From: JAAHGY01 sp051439365
Lineage (GTDB): Bacteria; Cyanobacteriota; Cyanobacteriia; CAKZMO01
Length of the DNA stretch: 17,001 nt
Direction: 5' to 3'
Assembly: GCA_051439365.1 (NCBI GenBank)
Contig: JBFRWC010000277.1
Location: forward strand, 1-17,001
Below the pieces are notes generated by a model that saw only the letters and a list, made by a program, of their open reading frames with translations, did not search any database and was not told where the DNA came from. The translations under genes were made by a program, and so were the position numbers. Below, piece after piece: positions 1 through 8,499 of the stretch (position 1 is its first letter; each line of letters opens with the position of its first letter).

Positions 1-54
1 GAGTGAAACAGAGCGAAAAGCGTGAGGTGCCCTTAAATTAACATTATTGATTGC

Positions 55-82
55 TTGGGTTAGCACCTTTCCTGTCTACAAT
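55..82 (+). promoter_or_regulatory. Putative sigma70-type promoter for metG
   Basis: A -35-like TTGGGT (55-60) is followed after 16 bp by a good -10 box TACAAT (77-82), about 70 nt before the metG start. The rest of positions 1-156 shows no credible gene; any upstream gene ends before the window. The call rests only on consensus match and position. Confidence 0.4.
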
Positions 83-156
83 ATTGCCAATGGAAGGCTA
101 GTGTGTCTCCCCTGTGTCAACGAAGGCTGCTTCTTACTCCTACCTTTAGATAGTCC

Positions 157-1761
157 ATGATATCCAGTGCTACCCGGAACCAAACTCATTCATTTGCAGT
201 GACAACCCCACTGTATTACGTCAACGATGTTCCTCACATGGGTAGTGCTTACACTACAATTGCCGCTGACGTGATTGCTCGATTTAATCGGCTCCAAGGC
301 CATCCCACGCTCTCCATTACAGGCACGGATGAGCATGGGCAAAAAATTCAGCGCACCGCTGAGGCGAAGGGACGACCGCCTCAGGAACATTGTGATGAGA
401 TTGCAGAGAAATTTGCTATCCTCTGGCAACTTCTGAATATTCAATATGATCGCTTTAGCCGAACCACTGCCCAGAAGCACGAGTCTATCGTCAAAGAGTT
501 TTTTCAACGGGTCTGGGACAAGGGGGATATCTATCTGAGCCAACAACAGGGATTTTACTGTGTTGCCTGTGAAGAGTTTAAGGAAGAGCGGGAGTTGCTC
601 GATAACCACCACTGTCCGCTGCATCCTAACCTCAAGGCAGAGTGGCGAGATGAGCAAAACTATTTCTTTCGGCTCTCGAAATATCAGACCCATTTGGAAA
701 CCCTCTACCAAGATCACCCAGATTTTATTCAGCCGACCATCCGCCGTAATGAGGTGCTAAATTTTGTGGGACAGGGGCTACAGGACTTTTCGATTTCGCG
801 GGTCAATTTGGATTGGGGGTTCCCCGTTCCCAGCGATCCTAGCCATACCTTGTATGTTTGGTTTGATGCGCTGTTGGGCTACGTGACGGCCTTATTGGAC
901 CCAGAAGATGAGCCGACCCTAGACAATGCCCTGAAGCGATGGTGGCCGATTAATCTGCATTTGATTGGCAAGGATATTTTGCGGTTCCATGCGGTCTACT
1001 GGCCTGCCATGTTGATGTCCGCTGATCTGCCATTGCCCCACCGCGTTTTTGGGCATGGCTTTTTGACCAAAGAGGGTCAGAAGATGAGCAAGAGTTTGGG
1101 CAATATTATCGATCCGGTAGCGCTCACCCAAACCTATGGGGCAGACGCGGTGCGTTACTACTTTATGAAGGAAATTGAATTAGGCCGGGATGGTGACTTT
1201 AGCGAAACCCGGTTTGTTAATATTCTCAATGCTGATCTGGCCAATGATTTGGGCAATTTGCTGAACCGGACACTGGGGATGACGCGGAAGTATTGCGATC
1301 GCCACGTTCCTCCCATTCAACTATCGGATATTCCGGACAATAACCTGTTGAAGCAGAAGGGGGTCACATTAGGAACTGATGTGAGTCAAGCGTACAACCA
1401 CCTAACCTTTAGCCAAGCCAGTCAACTGATTTTGGATATGGTGAGAGCTGCCAATAAGTATTTAGATAGCGAAGCCCCTTGGACCCGGTTCAAAAAGGGA
1501 GAGCAAACCGCTGTTAACATCATTCTCTACGCGGTTCTGGAAGTGGTGCGTCTAGCTGGGTATCTCCTTGCCCCCATTGTGCCAACCTTAAGTACAAAAA
1601 TCTATCAGCAATTGGGCTTTGATGCGATTGACTTCAATGCTTTAGAGGCCGTGAGTCAGCAATGTCCCTATCGTACTCATGCCCAATGGGGGGCATTGCC
1701 GCCCGGTCAGGCCATCCAAGACCCCCAACCTATTTTCCAAAAGCTAGAGCAACCTGAATAA
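157..1761 (+). CDS. metG: Methionyl-tRNA synthetase
   Basis: Class I aminoacyl-tRNA synthetase that charges tRNA-Met and initiator tRNA with methionine in the cytoplasm, using ATP. The 534 residues begin with the Rossmann catalytic domain, where the HIGH signature reads HMGS (residues 27-30). A connective domain follows with one zinc knuckle, C135-x2-C138 and C153-x2-H156, the C-x2-C/C-x2-H pattern of one-zinc bacterial enzymes. The second signature KMSKS is at 309-313. An alpha-helical anticodon-binding domain completes the protein. No C-terminal EMAPII-like tRNA-binding extension is present, so this is the short form. ATG at 157 places the family start (TTPLYYVND) near residue 16 and follows a promoter-like sequence. 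The gene appears monocistronic: the next gene begins 278 nt later. The identification is secure. Confidence 0.97.
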   Translation: MISSATRNQTHSFAVTTPLYYVNDVPHMGSAYTTIAADVIARFNRLQGHPTLSITGTDEHGQKIQRTAEAKGRPPQEHCDEIAEKFAILWQLLNIQYDRFSRTTAQKHESIVKEFFQRVWDKGDIYLSQQQGFYCVACEEFKEERELLDNHHCPLHPNLKAEWRDEQNYFFRLSKYQTHLETLYQDHPDFIQPTIRRNEVLNFVGQGLQDFSISRVNLDWGFPVPSDPSHTLYVWFDALLGYVTALLDPEDEPTLDNALKRWWPINLHLIGKDILRFHAVYWPAMLMSADLPLPHRVFGHGFLTKEGQKMSKSLGNIIDPVALTQTYGADAVRYYFMKEIELGRDGDFSETRFVNILNADLANDLGNLLNRTLGMTRKYCDRHVPPIQLSDIPDNNLLKQKGVTLGTDVSQAYNHLTFSQASQLILDMVRAANKYLDSEAPWTRFKKGEQTAVNIILYAVLEVVRLAGYLLAPIVPTLSTKIYQQLGFDAIDFNALEAVSQQCPYRTHAQWGALPPGQAIQDPQPIFQKLEQPE

Positions 1762-1831
1762 ACCAAAGAGAATCAGGAGTTGTCTAAACGTTTATTCATT
1801 TATTTGATACTATCAACGAGAAAGTCATTTG

Positions 1832-1913
1832 AATTAGACCGTCTGGGTTAGACCGTTTGGGTTAGACAATCTTAAATAGATAACTTAGGTTAGATCCCTC
1901 GGATTAGATTGTC
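1832..1913 (+). repeat. Degenerate short tandem repeats (TTAGA core)
   Basis: Two almost identical 14-bp units, TTAGACCGTCTGGG (1834-1847) and TTAGACCGTTTGGG (1848-1861), are followed by a partial third (TTAGACA, 1862-1868). Two looser units, GGTTAGATCCCTC (1888-1900) and GGATTAGATTGTC (1901-1913), come after. The array lies in the 278-nt spacer between metG and the NYN gene, about 130 nt before the latter's start. It could be a set of regulator-binding direct repeats or decaying simple-sequence DNA; nothing in the sequence decides between these. Confidence 0.6.
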
Positions 1914-2039
1914 GTTATCTAGATGACATCGTTTTTTCCTTTCACCTGTTGTTATGTTCTTTGGGAAAATCTGACTTTCATCGACATTAGCTTTGAATTT
2001 AATAAAACTCTAAAAATAGTAATTGAGGTTTAGTATCTA

Positions 2040-2669
2040 ATGATTTATCCAAATAGTGAAACCGATACAGTTTTTACACCAGAGCAAGTCTTAGAAAACC
2101 GAGGACGAGTGGCCATCTTTATTGATGGCTCCAACCTGTTCTATGCGGCTCTGCAATTGGGAATTGAGATTGATTACACCAAGCTGCTTTGTCGCTTAAC
2201 GTCGGGGTCTCGGCTGTTGCGATCCTTTTTCTATACGGGGGTCGATCGCTCCAATGAAAAGCAGCAGGGTTTTTTGTTGTGGATGCGACGCAATGGCTAT
2301 CGAGTCATTTCTAAAGATTTGGTTCAACTCCCAGACGGTTCTAAGAAAGCAAACTTAGATGTGGAGATCGCCGTAGATATGATGGCATTGATTGGCTCCT
2401 ACGATACAGCCGTATTAGTGAGTGGTGACGGGGATCTAGCCTACGCAGTTGATGCAGTGAGTTACCAAGGAGTCCGGGTGGAAGTGGTCAGCTTGCGCTC
2501 CATGACCAGCGATAGTTTGATTAATGTTGCCGATCGCTATATTGATTTGGATGCGATTAAAGAGGATATCCAAAAAAGTCCTCGTCATCATGGGTACACC
2601 TACCGACCCTTGTCTGGTATTACGGTGATTGAAGAACCAACGGATGATTATTCTCATACAGACGGGTAA
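2040..2669 (+). CDS. LabA/DUF88-family NYN-domain protein
   Basis: A 209-residue single-domain protein of the NYN family (PIN-like nuclease fold), closest in style to cyanobacterial LabA and LabA-like proteins; LabA acts in circadian clock output in Synechococcus elongatus. Acidic and polar positions of the predicted metal-binding pocket are present: FIDGSN with D29 and N32 (27-32), the KKANLDVEIAVDMM segment with D107 and D113, and SGDGD with D130 and D132 (128-132). Residues 21-175 form the domain. The last 35 residues are polar and probably flexible. ATG at 2040 is preceded by GAGG at 2025-2028. The gene lies 72 nt upstream of lptC on the same strand and may be co-transcribed with it. Family membership is clear. 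Whether this is the clock gene labA or a paralogue cannot be told, so no symbol is given; nuclease activity is inferred. Confidence 0.88.
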   Translation: MIYPNSETDTVFTPEQVLENRGRVAIFIDGSNLFYAALQLGIEIDYTKLLCRLTSGSRLLRSFFYTGVDRSNEKQQGFLLWMRRNGYRVISKDLVQLPDGSKKANLDVEIAVDMMALIGSYDTAVLVSGDGDLAYAVDAVSYQGVRVEVVSLRSMTSDSLINVADRYIDLDAIKEDIQKSPRHHGYTYRPLSGITVIEEPTDDYSHTDG

Positions 2670-2741
2670 GATGAGGGAGATCCGGAGAGCCGTGTTGCTT
2701 CTCTGAAAGCATATACACAAAGCGTTTGGTGTGACCCCTGC

Positions 2742-3893
2742 ATGAGCAGACTATTTTGGCTTCGACGATGGCTGTACCCCATCATTTTAGGCGGCATAGT
2801 GACTGGCTTAGTGGCCTGTGGCGGTAACGAGGTCGTCCAAGAGGCCACGGATGCCGATGAACAGGCTGAGTTAACCTCTGATTTAGTGTTTAACAACGTG
2901 ACCTTGGAGCAGTCGGATGACCAAGGGCTGTTACTCTGGCGTATGATTGCGGATCGGGCGACTTACAGTCAAGATCGCCGTGACGCGGTGATTGAAATGC
3001 CCTCAGGAGAAATTTTTCAGGCCGATGGTCCAGCTGATCAAGCCGCCTTTTCTGTCGAGGCGCAAGAGGGTGAGGTGAGGCAGAATGGTGAGCGACTTTT
3101 TCTAAGAGGAGATGTCGTTGTCACCGATGAGGAAACGGGAGCGGTCATTCGTGGCAATGAAATGCGGTGGGTGCCGGACGATAATACCATTGTGTTACGG
3201 GGCAATGTCCGGGCCAATCATCCTGAATTTAAGATGACGGCTCAGCGGGTGATTGTCTCTGTCGATGAGGATTTGGTGGAAATTCAGGGCAATGTCAAAG
3301 CGGAAACAACGGATGGGTCGCTCCTGTTTAATGGTGAGTCCGTGAATTGGTTTTTGGCGGAAGAGCGCTTTGAAAGCGATCGCCCCGTCCGATTTCAGCA
3401 GCGAGATGGTGAAACCATTATCGGGCGTGCCCAAGGAAATCAAGTCACTTACGATATTGCCACTCAAATTGCAACTTTAACGGATGATGCGATTGTGGTG
3501 GCCCAAGATCCCCCCATTCGCATCAGCGGCAATGCTTTGGAATGGGACAAAAATAAGAATACGGTGGCAGCCTCGGAACGAGTGACCGTGTTTCACCGAG
3601 TCGAAAATGTGACCCTGGTAGCTGATGAGGGGTTAGGCACCTTGGATGACCAGGTATTTGTCATGACTGGGAATGTGGTTGTGACGGCGACTCAGAACCA
3701 GGCACGGCTGCGGTCGGACGAACTCACTTGGACCGTTTCCAGCCAACGAGTGGTGGCGGAAGGCAATGTAGTGTATCGTCAAGCTGACCCGATATTTAAT
3801 CTCAGAGGACCCAGGGCCGTGGGGCGACTAGAAGATGAAACCATTGTGGTGAGTGGTGGTCGTGTGGTGACAGAAGTCATTCCCGACTCATAA
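2742..3893 (+). CDS. lptC: LPS-export periplasmic lipoprotein LptC
   Basis: A predicted envelope protein of 383 residues that would link the LptBFG transporter to the LptA/OstA bridge during lipopolysaccharide export. The N-terminus has basic residues, a hydrophobic stretch (11-25) and a lipobox LVAC with C26 as the lipidated cysteine, whereas Escherichia coli LptC keeps an uncleaved membrane anchor. The rest is a series of short beta-rich units of the form GN-V-A/V-x(n)-G-x(n)-W, typical of the LptC/OstA/LptA jelly-roll fold (roughly residues 45-380). At 383 residues it is about twice the length of E. coli LptC (191), which fits the long cyanobacterial type. ATG 2742 is chosen because it puts the signal peptide at the N-terminus. 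It lies downstream of the NYN gene. No strong terminator follows, only a weak CCCCA/TGGGG inverted repeat near 3932-3963. Confidence 0.85.
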   Translation: MSRLFWLRRWLYPIILGGIVTGLVACGGNEVVQEATDADEQAELTSDLVFNNVTLEQSDDQGLLLWRMIADRATYSQDRRDAVIEMPSGEIFQADGPADQAAFSVEAQEGEVRQNGERLFLRGDVVVTDEETGAVIRGNEMRWVPDDNTIVLRGNVRANHPEFKMTAQRVIVSVDEDLVEIQGNVKAETTDGSLLFNGESVNWFLAEERFESDRPVRFQQRDGETIIGRAQGNQVTYDIATQIATLTDDAIVVAQDPPIRISGNALEWDKNKNTVAASERVTVFHRVENVTLVADEGLGTLDDQVFVMTGNVVVTATQNQARLRSDELTWTVSSQRVVAEGNVVYRQADPIFNLRGPRAVGRLEDETIVVSGGRVVTEVIPDS

Positions 3894-4304
3894 ACCAACC
3901 AGCAAGGTCTAATCTGGAAATTCCTGACTCCCCAGTATCTCTAGAACCACTACACAGTTGGGGTGTTCTTAATTATTTGTGCTCGTAGTTTTATCACTTT
4001 TTCAAAAAGGCGATCGCCACTTCAAGATTCGGTGAAATTGCGGAGCGAAGGTGACAATTGGTTAAGCAACGGTCTATAGTGACTAGGGAAAGATACCCTT
4101 AAGAATTACTGTGATTTTGATCAGTCCGGAGTAACCCATGTGGCGATCCGTGTGGCGAACTGCGACCGCTACTAGTTGAAGACTAGTTGGGCGATCGCAG
4201 TGAATAGTCCCGGTATGCGTACAGGCGTGATCGAGGAACGACATTCTAAGTAAAGGTTTATCATTCAACCCTATGTATTTTGCAAGACAATATGAGGAAT
4301 AATT
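3894..4304 (+). other. Intergenic region upstream of cysC
   Basis: 411 nt without a credible gene. It contains two HIP1 octamers (near 4010 and 4191), a short direct repeat (ATGTGGCGA and GTGTGGCGA between 4139 and 4158) and a nested inverted repeat (4159-4201) listed separately. No riboswitch of a class I know could be matched here. Confidence 0.6.
4159..4201 (+). repeat. Nested inverted repeat in the cysC leader
   Basis: An outer stem ACTGCGA (4159-4165) pairs with TCGCAGT (4195-4201). Inside it ACTAGT (4171-4176) pairs with a second ACTAGT (4182-4187) around the loop TGAAG. The right outer arm overlaps a HIP1 octamer. The structure ends 103 nt before the cysC start codon, so it could be part of a 5' leader RNA or a DNA-level operator. 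No U-run follows the right arm, so it is not a simple terminator. Confidence 0.6.
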
Positions 4305-4856
4305 ATGAGTGCTGAACAGCGTGGCGCAACAGTCTGGTTCACGGGCCTGAGTGGTTCCGGCAAAACGACCATCCGTATTGCTCTAGAGGAAAAACTACGG
4401 GCCATGGGATTGAAAGTGGAAGTCCTAGATGGGGATATTGTGCGGAAGAACTTGACCAAAGGCTTGGGATTTTCCAAAGAAGATCGGGATGAGAACATCC
4501 GTCGGGTCGGTTTCGTGGCTCACTTGTTGAGCCGAAATGGGGTAATCGTCTTGGTTTCCACGATTTCTCCCTACCGCGCTATTCGGGATCAGTTGCGTCG
4601 CCGCATTGGAGACTTCGTAGAAGTCTATGCCAACGCTCCCTTGGAAGTCTGTGAAGATCGCGATGTCAAAGGGCTGTACAAGCGGGCACGGGCTGGAGAA
4701 ATCAAGAACTTCACTGGCATTGACGATCCCTATGAGGCTCCACTGAATGCTGAGGTGGAGTGTCGCACAGATCAAGAGACCCTTGAGGAAAGCACGGCCA
4801 AAGTATTGGCCAAGTTGGAAGAAATGGGGTATTTGCCCGTTGTCGCTCAAGCCTAG
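4305..4856 (+). CDS. cysC: Adenylyl-sulfate (APS) kinase
   Basis: A cytoplasmic enzyme of sulfate activation: ATP plus adenosine 5'-phosphosulfate gives PAPS, used for sulfate reduction and sulfonation. The 183 residues match the stand-alone bacterial form with no ATP-sulfurylase fusion. Visible motifs are the P-loop GLSGSGKTT (14-22), the LDGD segment near residue 41 that contributes to the APS site, the ISPYR motif near residue 88, and the family signature KGLYKRARAGEIKNFTGIDD in the lid region around residues 122-141. The final conserved block DPYEAP is intact. ATG 4305 has weak upstream GAGGAA (4293-4298). A strong terminator at 4949-4978 ends the unit, so the gene is probably transcribed alone from within the 411-nt upstream region. 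No other sulfate genes are nearby. Confidence 0.95.
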   Translation: MSAEQRGATVWFTGLSGSGKTTIRIALEEKLRAMGLKVEVLDGDIVRKNLTKGLGFSKEDRDENIRRVGFVAHLLSRNGVIVLVSTISPYRAIRDQLRRRIGDFVEVYANAPLEVCEDRDVKGLYKRARAGEIKNFTGIDDPYEAPLNAEVECRTDQETLEESTAKVLAKLEEMGYLPVVAQA

Positions 4857-4948
4857 ACTGAAGGTGCGTGGAGAACTGGTGAAAAGCGCTCCTAGCGATC
4901 TTCAGGATTGAGGCTCGGTTGATCCCTAATTTGGAATTGGTAGGTGGC

Positions 4949-4978
4949 GGGATCGCGATTATGTCGTGATCCCTTTTT
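4949..4978 (+). terminator. Intrinsic terminator after cysC
   Basis: A 10-bp stem, GGGATCGCGA (4949-4958) with TCGTGATCCC (4964-4973) including one G-T wobble, has the loop TTATG and runs straight into five T residues (4974-4978). It lies 92 nt past the cysC stop. Confidence 0.88.
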
Positions 4979-5077
4979 ACGGCGACTCTTTACGACACCT
5001 GCTTATCTTATGCCCAGAAGTGCGATCGCCCCCTGTTTTTCGGGCACCTTAAAAGATGAACGTTATCAGGGTGAATC

Positions 5078-6604
5078 ATGCTAGCGCGAACCTGGAGTGC
5101 ATCATTGGTAGGCATTGATGCGGTGAAAGTGGGAGTTGAAGTGGATATTGCGGGGGGACTCCCCGGTATCGTGGTGGTGGGGTTGCCGGATACTGCGGTT
5201 CAAGAATCTCGCGAGCGGGTCAAAGCCGCCCTGAAAAATGCGGGGTATGCTTTCCCAATGCGAAAAATAGTGATTAACCTCAGTCCTGCCGATCTGCGAA
5301 AAGAAGGCCCCAGTTTTGATCTCCCCATCGGCGTTGGGATTTTGGCTGCCTCTGAACAGGTGAACCTTCAGCTTCTAGCCGACTACTGGTTTCTAGGGGA
5401 AATGTCCCTAGATGGCACGTTGCGTCCGGTGACAGGGGTGTTGGCGATCGCGGCCACCGCCCAAAAACTGGGGGTCAAAGGTCTCATCGTCCCTGAAGCC
5501 AATGCCCGTGAAGCAGCAGTGGTCCAAGGGCTTGATGTCCATGGCTTCAAACATATTGCGGATGTGGCTGATTTTCTTAACTATCCCGATCAGTATTCCC
5601 CTCTCAAAATTGATGGTAAAGCAGAACTGGCGCGATCGCTCCAGCCTACCCTCGATCTGCAAGACGTAAAGGGCCAAGCCCAGGCCCGTCGTGCCTTAGA
5701 AATTGCAGCGGCTGGAGGCCATAATCTCATTTTCGTCGGGCCGCCGGGAAGCGGCAAAACCATGCTGGCTCGGCGTTTGCCGGGAATTCTGCCCCCCCTA
5801 TCTTTCACAGAAGCGCTGGAAGTCACCCAAATTCATTCTGTAGCCGGAATGCTGAAAGAGAAAGGGAGTCTAGTGAGCGATCGCCCCTTCCGCAGTCCCC
5901 ATCATTCCGCCTCTGGTCCCTCTTTAGTCGGCGGCGGCAGTTACCCACGACCGGGAGAAATTTCCCTCTCTCACCGAGGCGTTCTTTTTCTGGACGAACT
6001 GACAGAATTTAAGCGGGATGTCCTGGAATTTCTGCGCCAACCGCTGGAAGATGGCCATGTCACCATCTCCCGTACCCGCCAATCCGTGTCGTTCCCGGCC
6101 CAATTTATGCTGGTCGCTAGCACCAATCCTTGTCCCTGTGGCTACTTTGGCGACACGGTGCAACCCTGCACCTGTACGCCTCGCCAACGGGAGAACTACT
6201 GGGCCAAGCTATCAGGACCATTGATGGATCGCATTGACCTGCAAGTAGCGGTGAATCGGCTCAAACCCCAAGAGATCACCCAAAAAAACTCAGGGGAAGC
6301 CTCCGAGCCCATTCGACAACGAGTTGCCGCCGCCCATGAGCGCATCTGCGCCCGATTCAAAGATGATACGCCCAAGTCTAATGCTGAAATGCAAAGCACC
6401 CACCTCCGTCGCTGGTGCCAACTGGACGACAGCACCCAACAACTGTTAGAAGGAGCTATTCGCAAACTGGGGCTCTCGGCCCGAGCCACCGATCGCATCC
6501 TCAAAGTGGCCCGTACGATCGCCGATCTAGCCGATACAGCAGACATTACGACCCCCCACGTTGCAGAAGCGATCCAATATCGCACCATTGACCGAATGCA
6601 GTAA
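5078..6604 (+). CDS. comM: ComM/YifB-family AAA+ ATPase (Mg-chelatase-like)
   Basis: A 508-residue protein of the YifB/ComM family. In other bacteria ComM is a hexameric helicase that promotes branch migration when taken-up DNA is integrated during natural transformation. The N-terminal ~170 residues form the Lon/S5-like domain (start MLARTWSASLVGIDAVKVGV). The AAA+ core follows with Walker A GPPGSGKTML near residue 221 and Walker B VLFLDE near 302. The SPHHSAS loop and a cysteine cluster CPCGYFGD...CTC lie in the core, and the C-terminal Mg-chelatase-type helical domain ends at residue 508. Length and motif order are complete. ATG 5078 gives the conserved family N-terminus. It stands alone after the cysC terminator and is convergent with the next gene, 75 nt away. 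A link to natural competence is inferred from the family only. Confidence 0.93.
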   Translation: MLARTWSASLVGIDAVKVGVEVDIAGGLPGIVVVGLPDTAVQESRERVKAALKNAGYAFPMRKIVINLSPADLRKEGPSFDLPIGVGILAASEQVNLQLLADYWFLGEMSLDGTLRPVTGVLAIAATAQKLGVKGLIVPEANAREAAVVQGLDVHGFKHIADVADFLNYPDQYSPLKIDGKAELARSLQPTLDLQDVKGQAQARRALEIAAAGGHNLIFVGPPGSGKTMLARRLPGILPPLSFTEALEVTQIHSVAGMLKEKGSLVSDRPFRSPHHSASGPSLVGGGSYPRPGEISLSHRGVLFLDELTEFKRDVLEFLRQPLEDGHVTISRTRQSVSFPAQFMLVASTNPCPCGYFGDTVQPCTCTPRQRENYWAKLSGPLMDRIDLQVAVNRLKPQEITQKNSGEASEPIRQRVAAAHERICARFKDDTPKSNAEMQSTHLRRWCQLDDSTQQLLEGAIRKLGLSARATDRILKVARTIADLADTADITTPHVAEAIQYRTIDRMQ

Positions 6605-6679
6605 GGATCAAGAGAGGAGTCGTGAGCTTAGCCCGTTGCCCCTCACCGTTGGTATCTTTTTGCTTGGCAAATCCCACGC

Positions 6680-7834
6680 CTAAAATGAGGATACGTTCGT
6701 GATACGGACTTTTAGATTATGACTAGAGTTGTTGTACTCTTGGACAATTCCATTTCTCAAGTCAACGGTACTTCTGCCATAGTGGAGAGTTTCCTTGCAA
6801 CTTACGTTGCTTCGAGTCACCTGGCTGGGAGTTCCCTGGACCCGAAACACATCAGACCGGGCTGACCCAATACTCCACACATTTGATGCAGGAGGCATGG
6901 TGCTCACTGAGGGCACCACTCCATGCCCCAATTTGGGAATCATCGCTTCCATATCAGCCAGGAGGGCGCCATCAAAGTTACTGTAGCCGACGACAATACC
7001 ATCTTGCAGTTGAACCATATTGCCATCATAGTAAAAAATATCCATCGCTAACGAGTCATATCGCTTCACTTTCGTTGGGGTTCCTTGAATGGTTAAGATC
7101 ATCTGTTCAGAAGCTCCTAACCCCCAACTCGATGTCATCTGAGCAACATTCAACGCTTCTGGAGAGGCGGCATCAGTCGGGGGGACTGCATTCAAGTTAT
7201 TGTCATGATTTTTGTAATAACTGACAATGCCCTCTTCCAGTTCTACCCGGCTAGCTCCGTAATAATAGGTTTCCTTGCACAAGGAGTCGTTTCGTTGAAT
7301 ATCAGTGGGTAATCCTTGGATAGCTAGCAGAAATTCGCGGGTAGACCCTTGACTCCAAACTTGCTGGGTGATGGGGGCACCTGTGGGTCGGGACCGGACG
7401 TTGCTTTCTGCATAGTCTAGGTTGCGGCCATACTCGATGACTTTATCTTGGGCGATCGCATACTGGGCACTATCATCGGCAACTCGCTTCATCAAATCCA
7501 CGGCCTCAGTCCACAGAATCGCGACCTTTTGCCACTCTTCACGATATTCTGCTGTTTGGGTCAGTTCAGCCGCTAGCATCGCCTTATTCACGGCAAGTCG
7601 AAACGCTTCGGACATTTCGTTAGCGGGTGCTGCTTGTAATCCTAGTACTTCCTTGACCGGAGTGGGGATACGCAGTCCCACAACCATAAACCAGGCGATC
7701 GCAATCGTTCCCAGCATCACTAGACTTGGCAGTGCCAGACTTTCCCTCCTAGCAACTAAACGCCGAGACTCATAATAATTATCCGGCGCAGGGAATGGAT
7801 ACCCATCTAGTTCAGCCTTTGGTCGCTTACCCAT
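6680..7834 (-). CDS. Membrane-anchored protein with three QG-x-P repeats, function unknown
   Basis: I do not recognise a named gene. The 384-residue product has a polar, cytoplasmic-looking N-terminus (1-36), one hydrophobic segment (about 37-54) and then a probably extracytoplasmic remainder. Residues 73-145 look alpha-helical and TPR-like (EWQKVAILWTEAVDLMKRV, then QYAIAQDKVIEYGRNL). Three repeats of about 55 residues follow (160-215, 237-292, 320-376). Each runs W-x-G-S/A-x(n)-QG-x-P-T/S, then Y-x(n)-V-x-L-x-x-G-I-V, then a Y-x-N turn. The spacing recalls a small beta-rich unit seen in several cyanobacterial proteins of unknown role. The gene is convergent with comM and has about 0.9 kb of non-coding DNA upstream. 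A role in envelope sensing or assembly would be a guess. Confidence 0.75.
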   Translation of the reverse strand: MGKRPKAELDGYPFPAPDNYYESRRLVARRESLALPSLVMLGTIAIAWFMVVGLRIPTPVKEVLGLQAAPANEMSEAFRLAVNKAMLAAELTQTAEYREEWQKVAILWTEAVDLMKRVADDSAQYAIAQDKVIEYGRNLDYAESNVRSRPTGAPITQQVWSQGSTREFLLAIQGLPTDIQRNDSLCKETYYYGASRVELEEGIVSYYKNHDNNLNAVPPTDAASPEALNVAQMTSSWGLGASEQMILTIQGTPTKVKRYDSLAMDIFYYDGNMVQLQDGIVVGYSNFDGALLADMEAMIPKLGHGVVPSVSTMPPASNVWSIGSARSDVFRVQGTPSQVTRSNVSCKETLHYGRSTVDLRNGIVQEYNNSSHNLKVRITNVSSF

Positions 7835-8202
7835 ATCTCACAATTGGTTGAAAAACAAGTCCCTGATCCAACATTGTTTACCAATATATCCCCAATCCCG
7901 ATCAACCTTCAGCAATTTTTGAACAATCTATTGAGTTTGGCCAGTGTTTGGCATCAATGTTCGGGAAAATGCGGATGGCTATTGGCAAGAAATCAGTAAT
8001 ACTCAGACAATAACGTCGAGAAACATCCCCGTAGCCGAATCCCGGCTGTTATGGATGTCCAACTCATCAGCACCCATATTATCAGCATCTATATTCATAA
8101 TTCATAGGTGCAAAGTCCATAGGTGCTAACACACACATTGGCCAACACATACATCTGCGACTGATTGACTGACAAAACTGCCTAAGACCTTGGCCCTGCC
8201 TT

Positions 8203-8248
8203 GGGTTAGGAGACCTAACCCCTACATTGCCCCAATCCCTTGTAGGGG
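8203..8248. repeat. Two overlapping perfect inverted repeats
   Basis: GGGTTAGG (8203-8210) pairs with CCTAACCC (8214-8221) around AGA. The last three C of that stem also begin a second one, CCCCTACA (8219-8226) pairing with TGTAGGGG (8241-8248). Both stems are 8 bp without mismatch. TGTAGGGG-type hairpins recur in many cyanobacterial intergenic regions, so this may be a fragment of a dispersed repeat. Because the arms share bases, the two RNA hairpins would exclude each other in part. Confidence 0.7.
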
Positions 8249-8449
8249 AACGGTTTCCGCGCCCAATGCTCGTTTTTAGTCAGCCAACCAGCATCTGCGA
8301 ACACACATAGTTGCTACGTCGCTTTGAAAATATGACTCAAGGGCCAACACACACACTGACAGATAACTGACACACAGATGATGGGGCGATTTAAGGGAGC
8401 GATCGCCCATCCAGGAACAAACATGGGAGCATCGGGTGCCGATTTGTCA

Positions 8450-8476
8450 CGATGGACCTCGGTCCTTGATCCATCG
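8450..8476. repeat. Composite inverted repeat
   Basis: CGATGGA (8450-8456) pairs with TCCATCG (8470-8476). An alternative inner pairing GGACC (8454-8458) with GGTCC (8461-8465) shares bases with the outer stem. A mildly T-rich stretch follows, without a clear U-run. Confidence 0.5.
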
Positions 8477-8499
8477 CTTTTCCGTTGTTCTTCACCACA

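Noticed and set aside
5408..6588. Several long minus-strand open frames inside comM
   Set aside because: Antisense frames within a complete, well-conserved gene; no domain content.
6605..6679. Terminator between comM and the convergent membrane protein gene
   Set aside because: Only a 5-bp GTGAG/CTCAC pairing with a long loop could be found; too weak to call.
7944..8129. Short open frame in the long intergenic region
   Set aside because: No family signature or convincing ribosome site; composition looks like chance.
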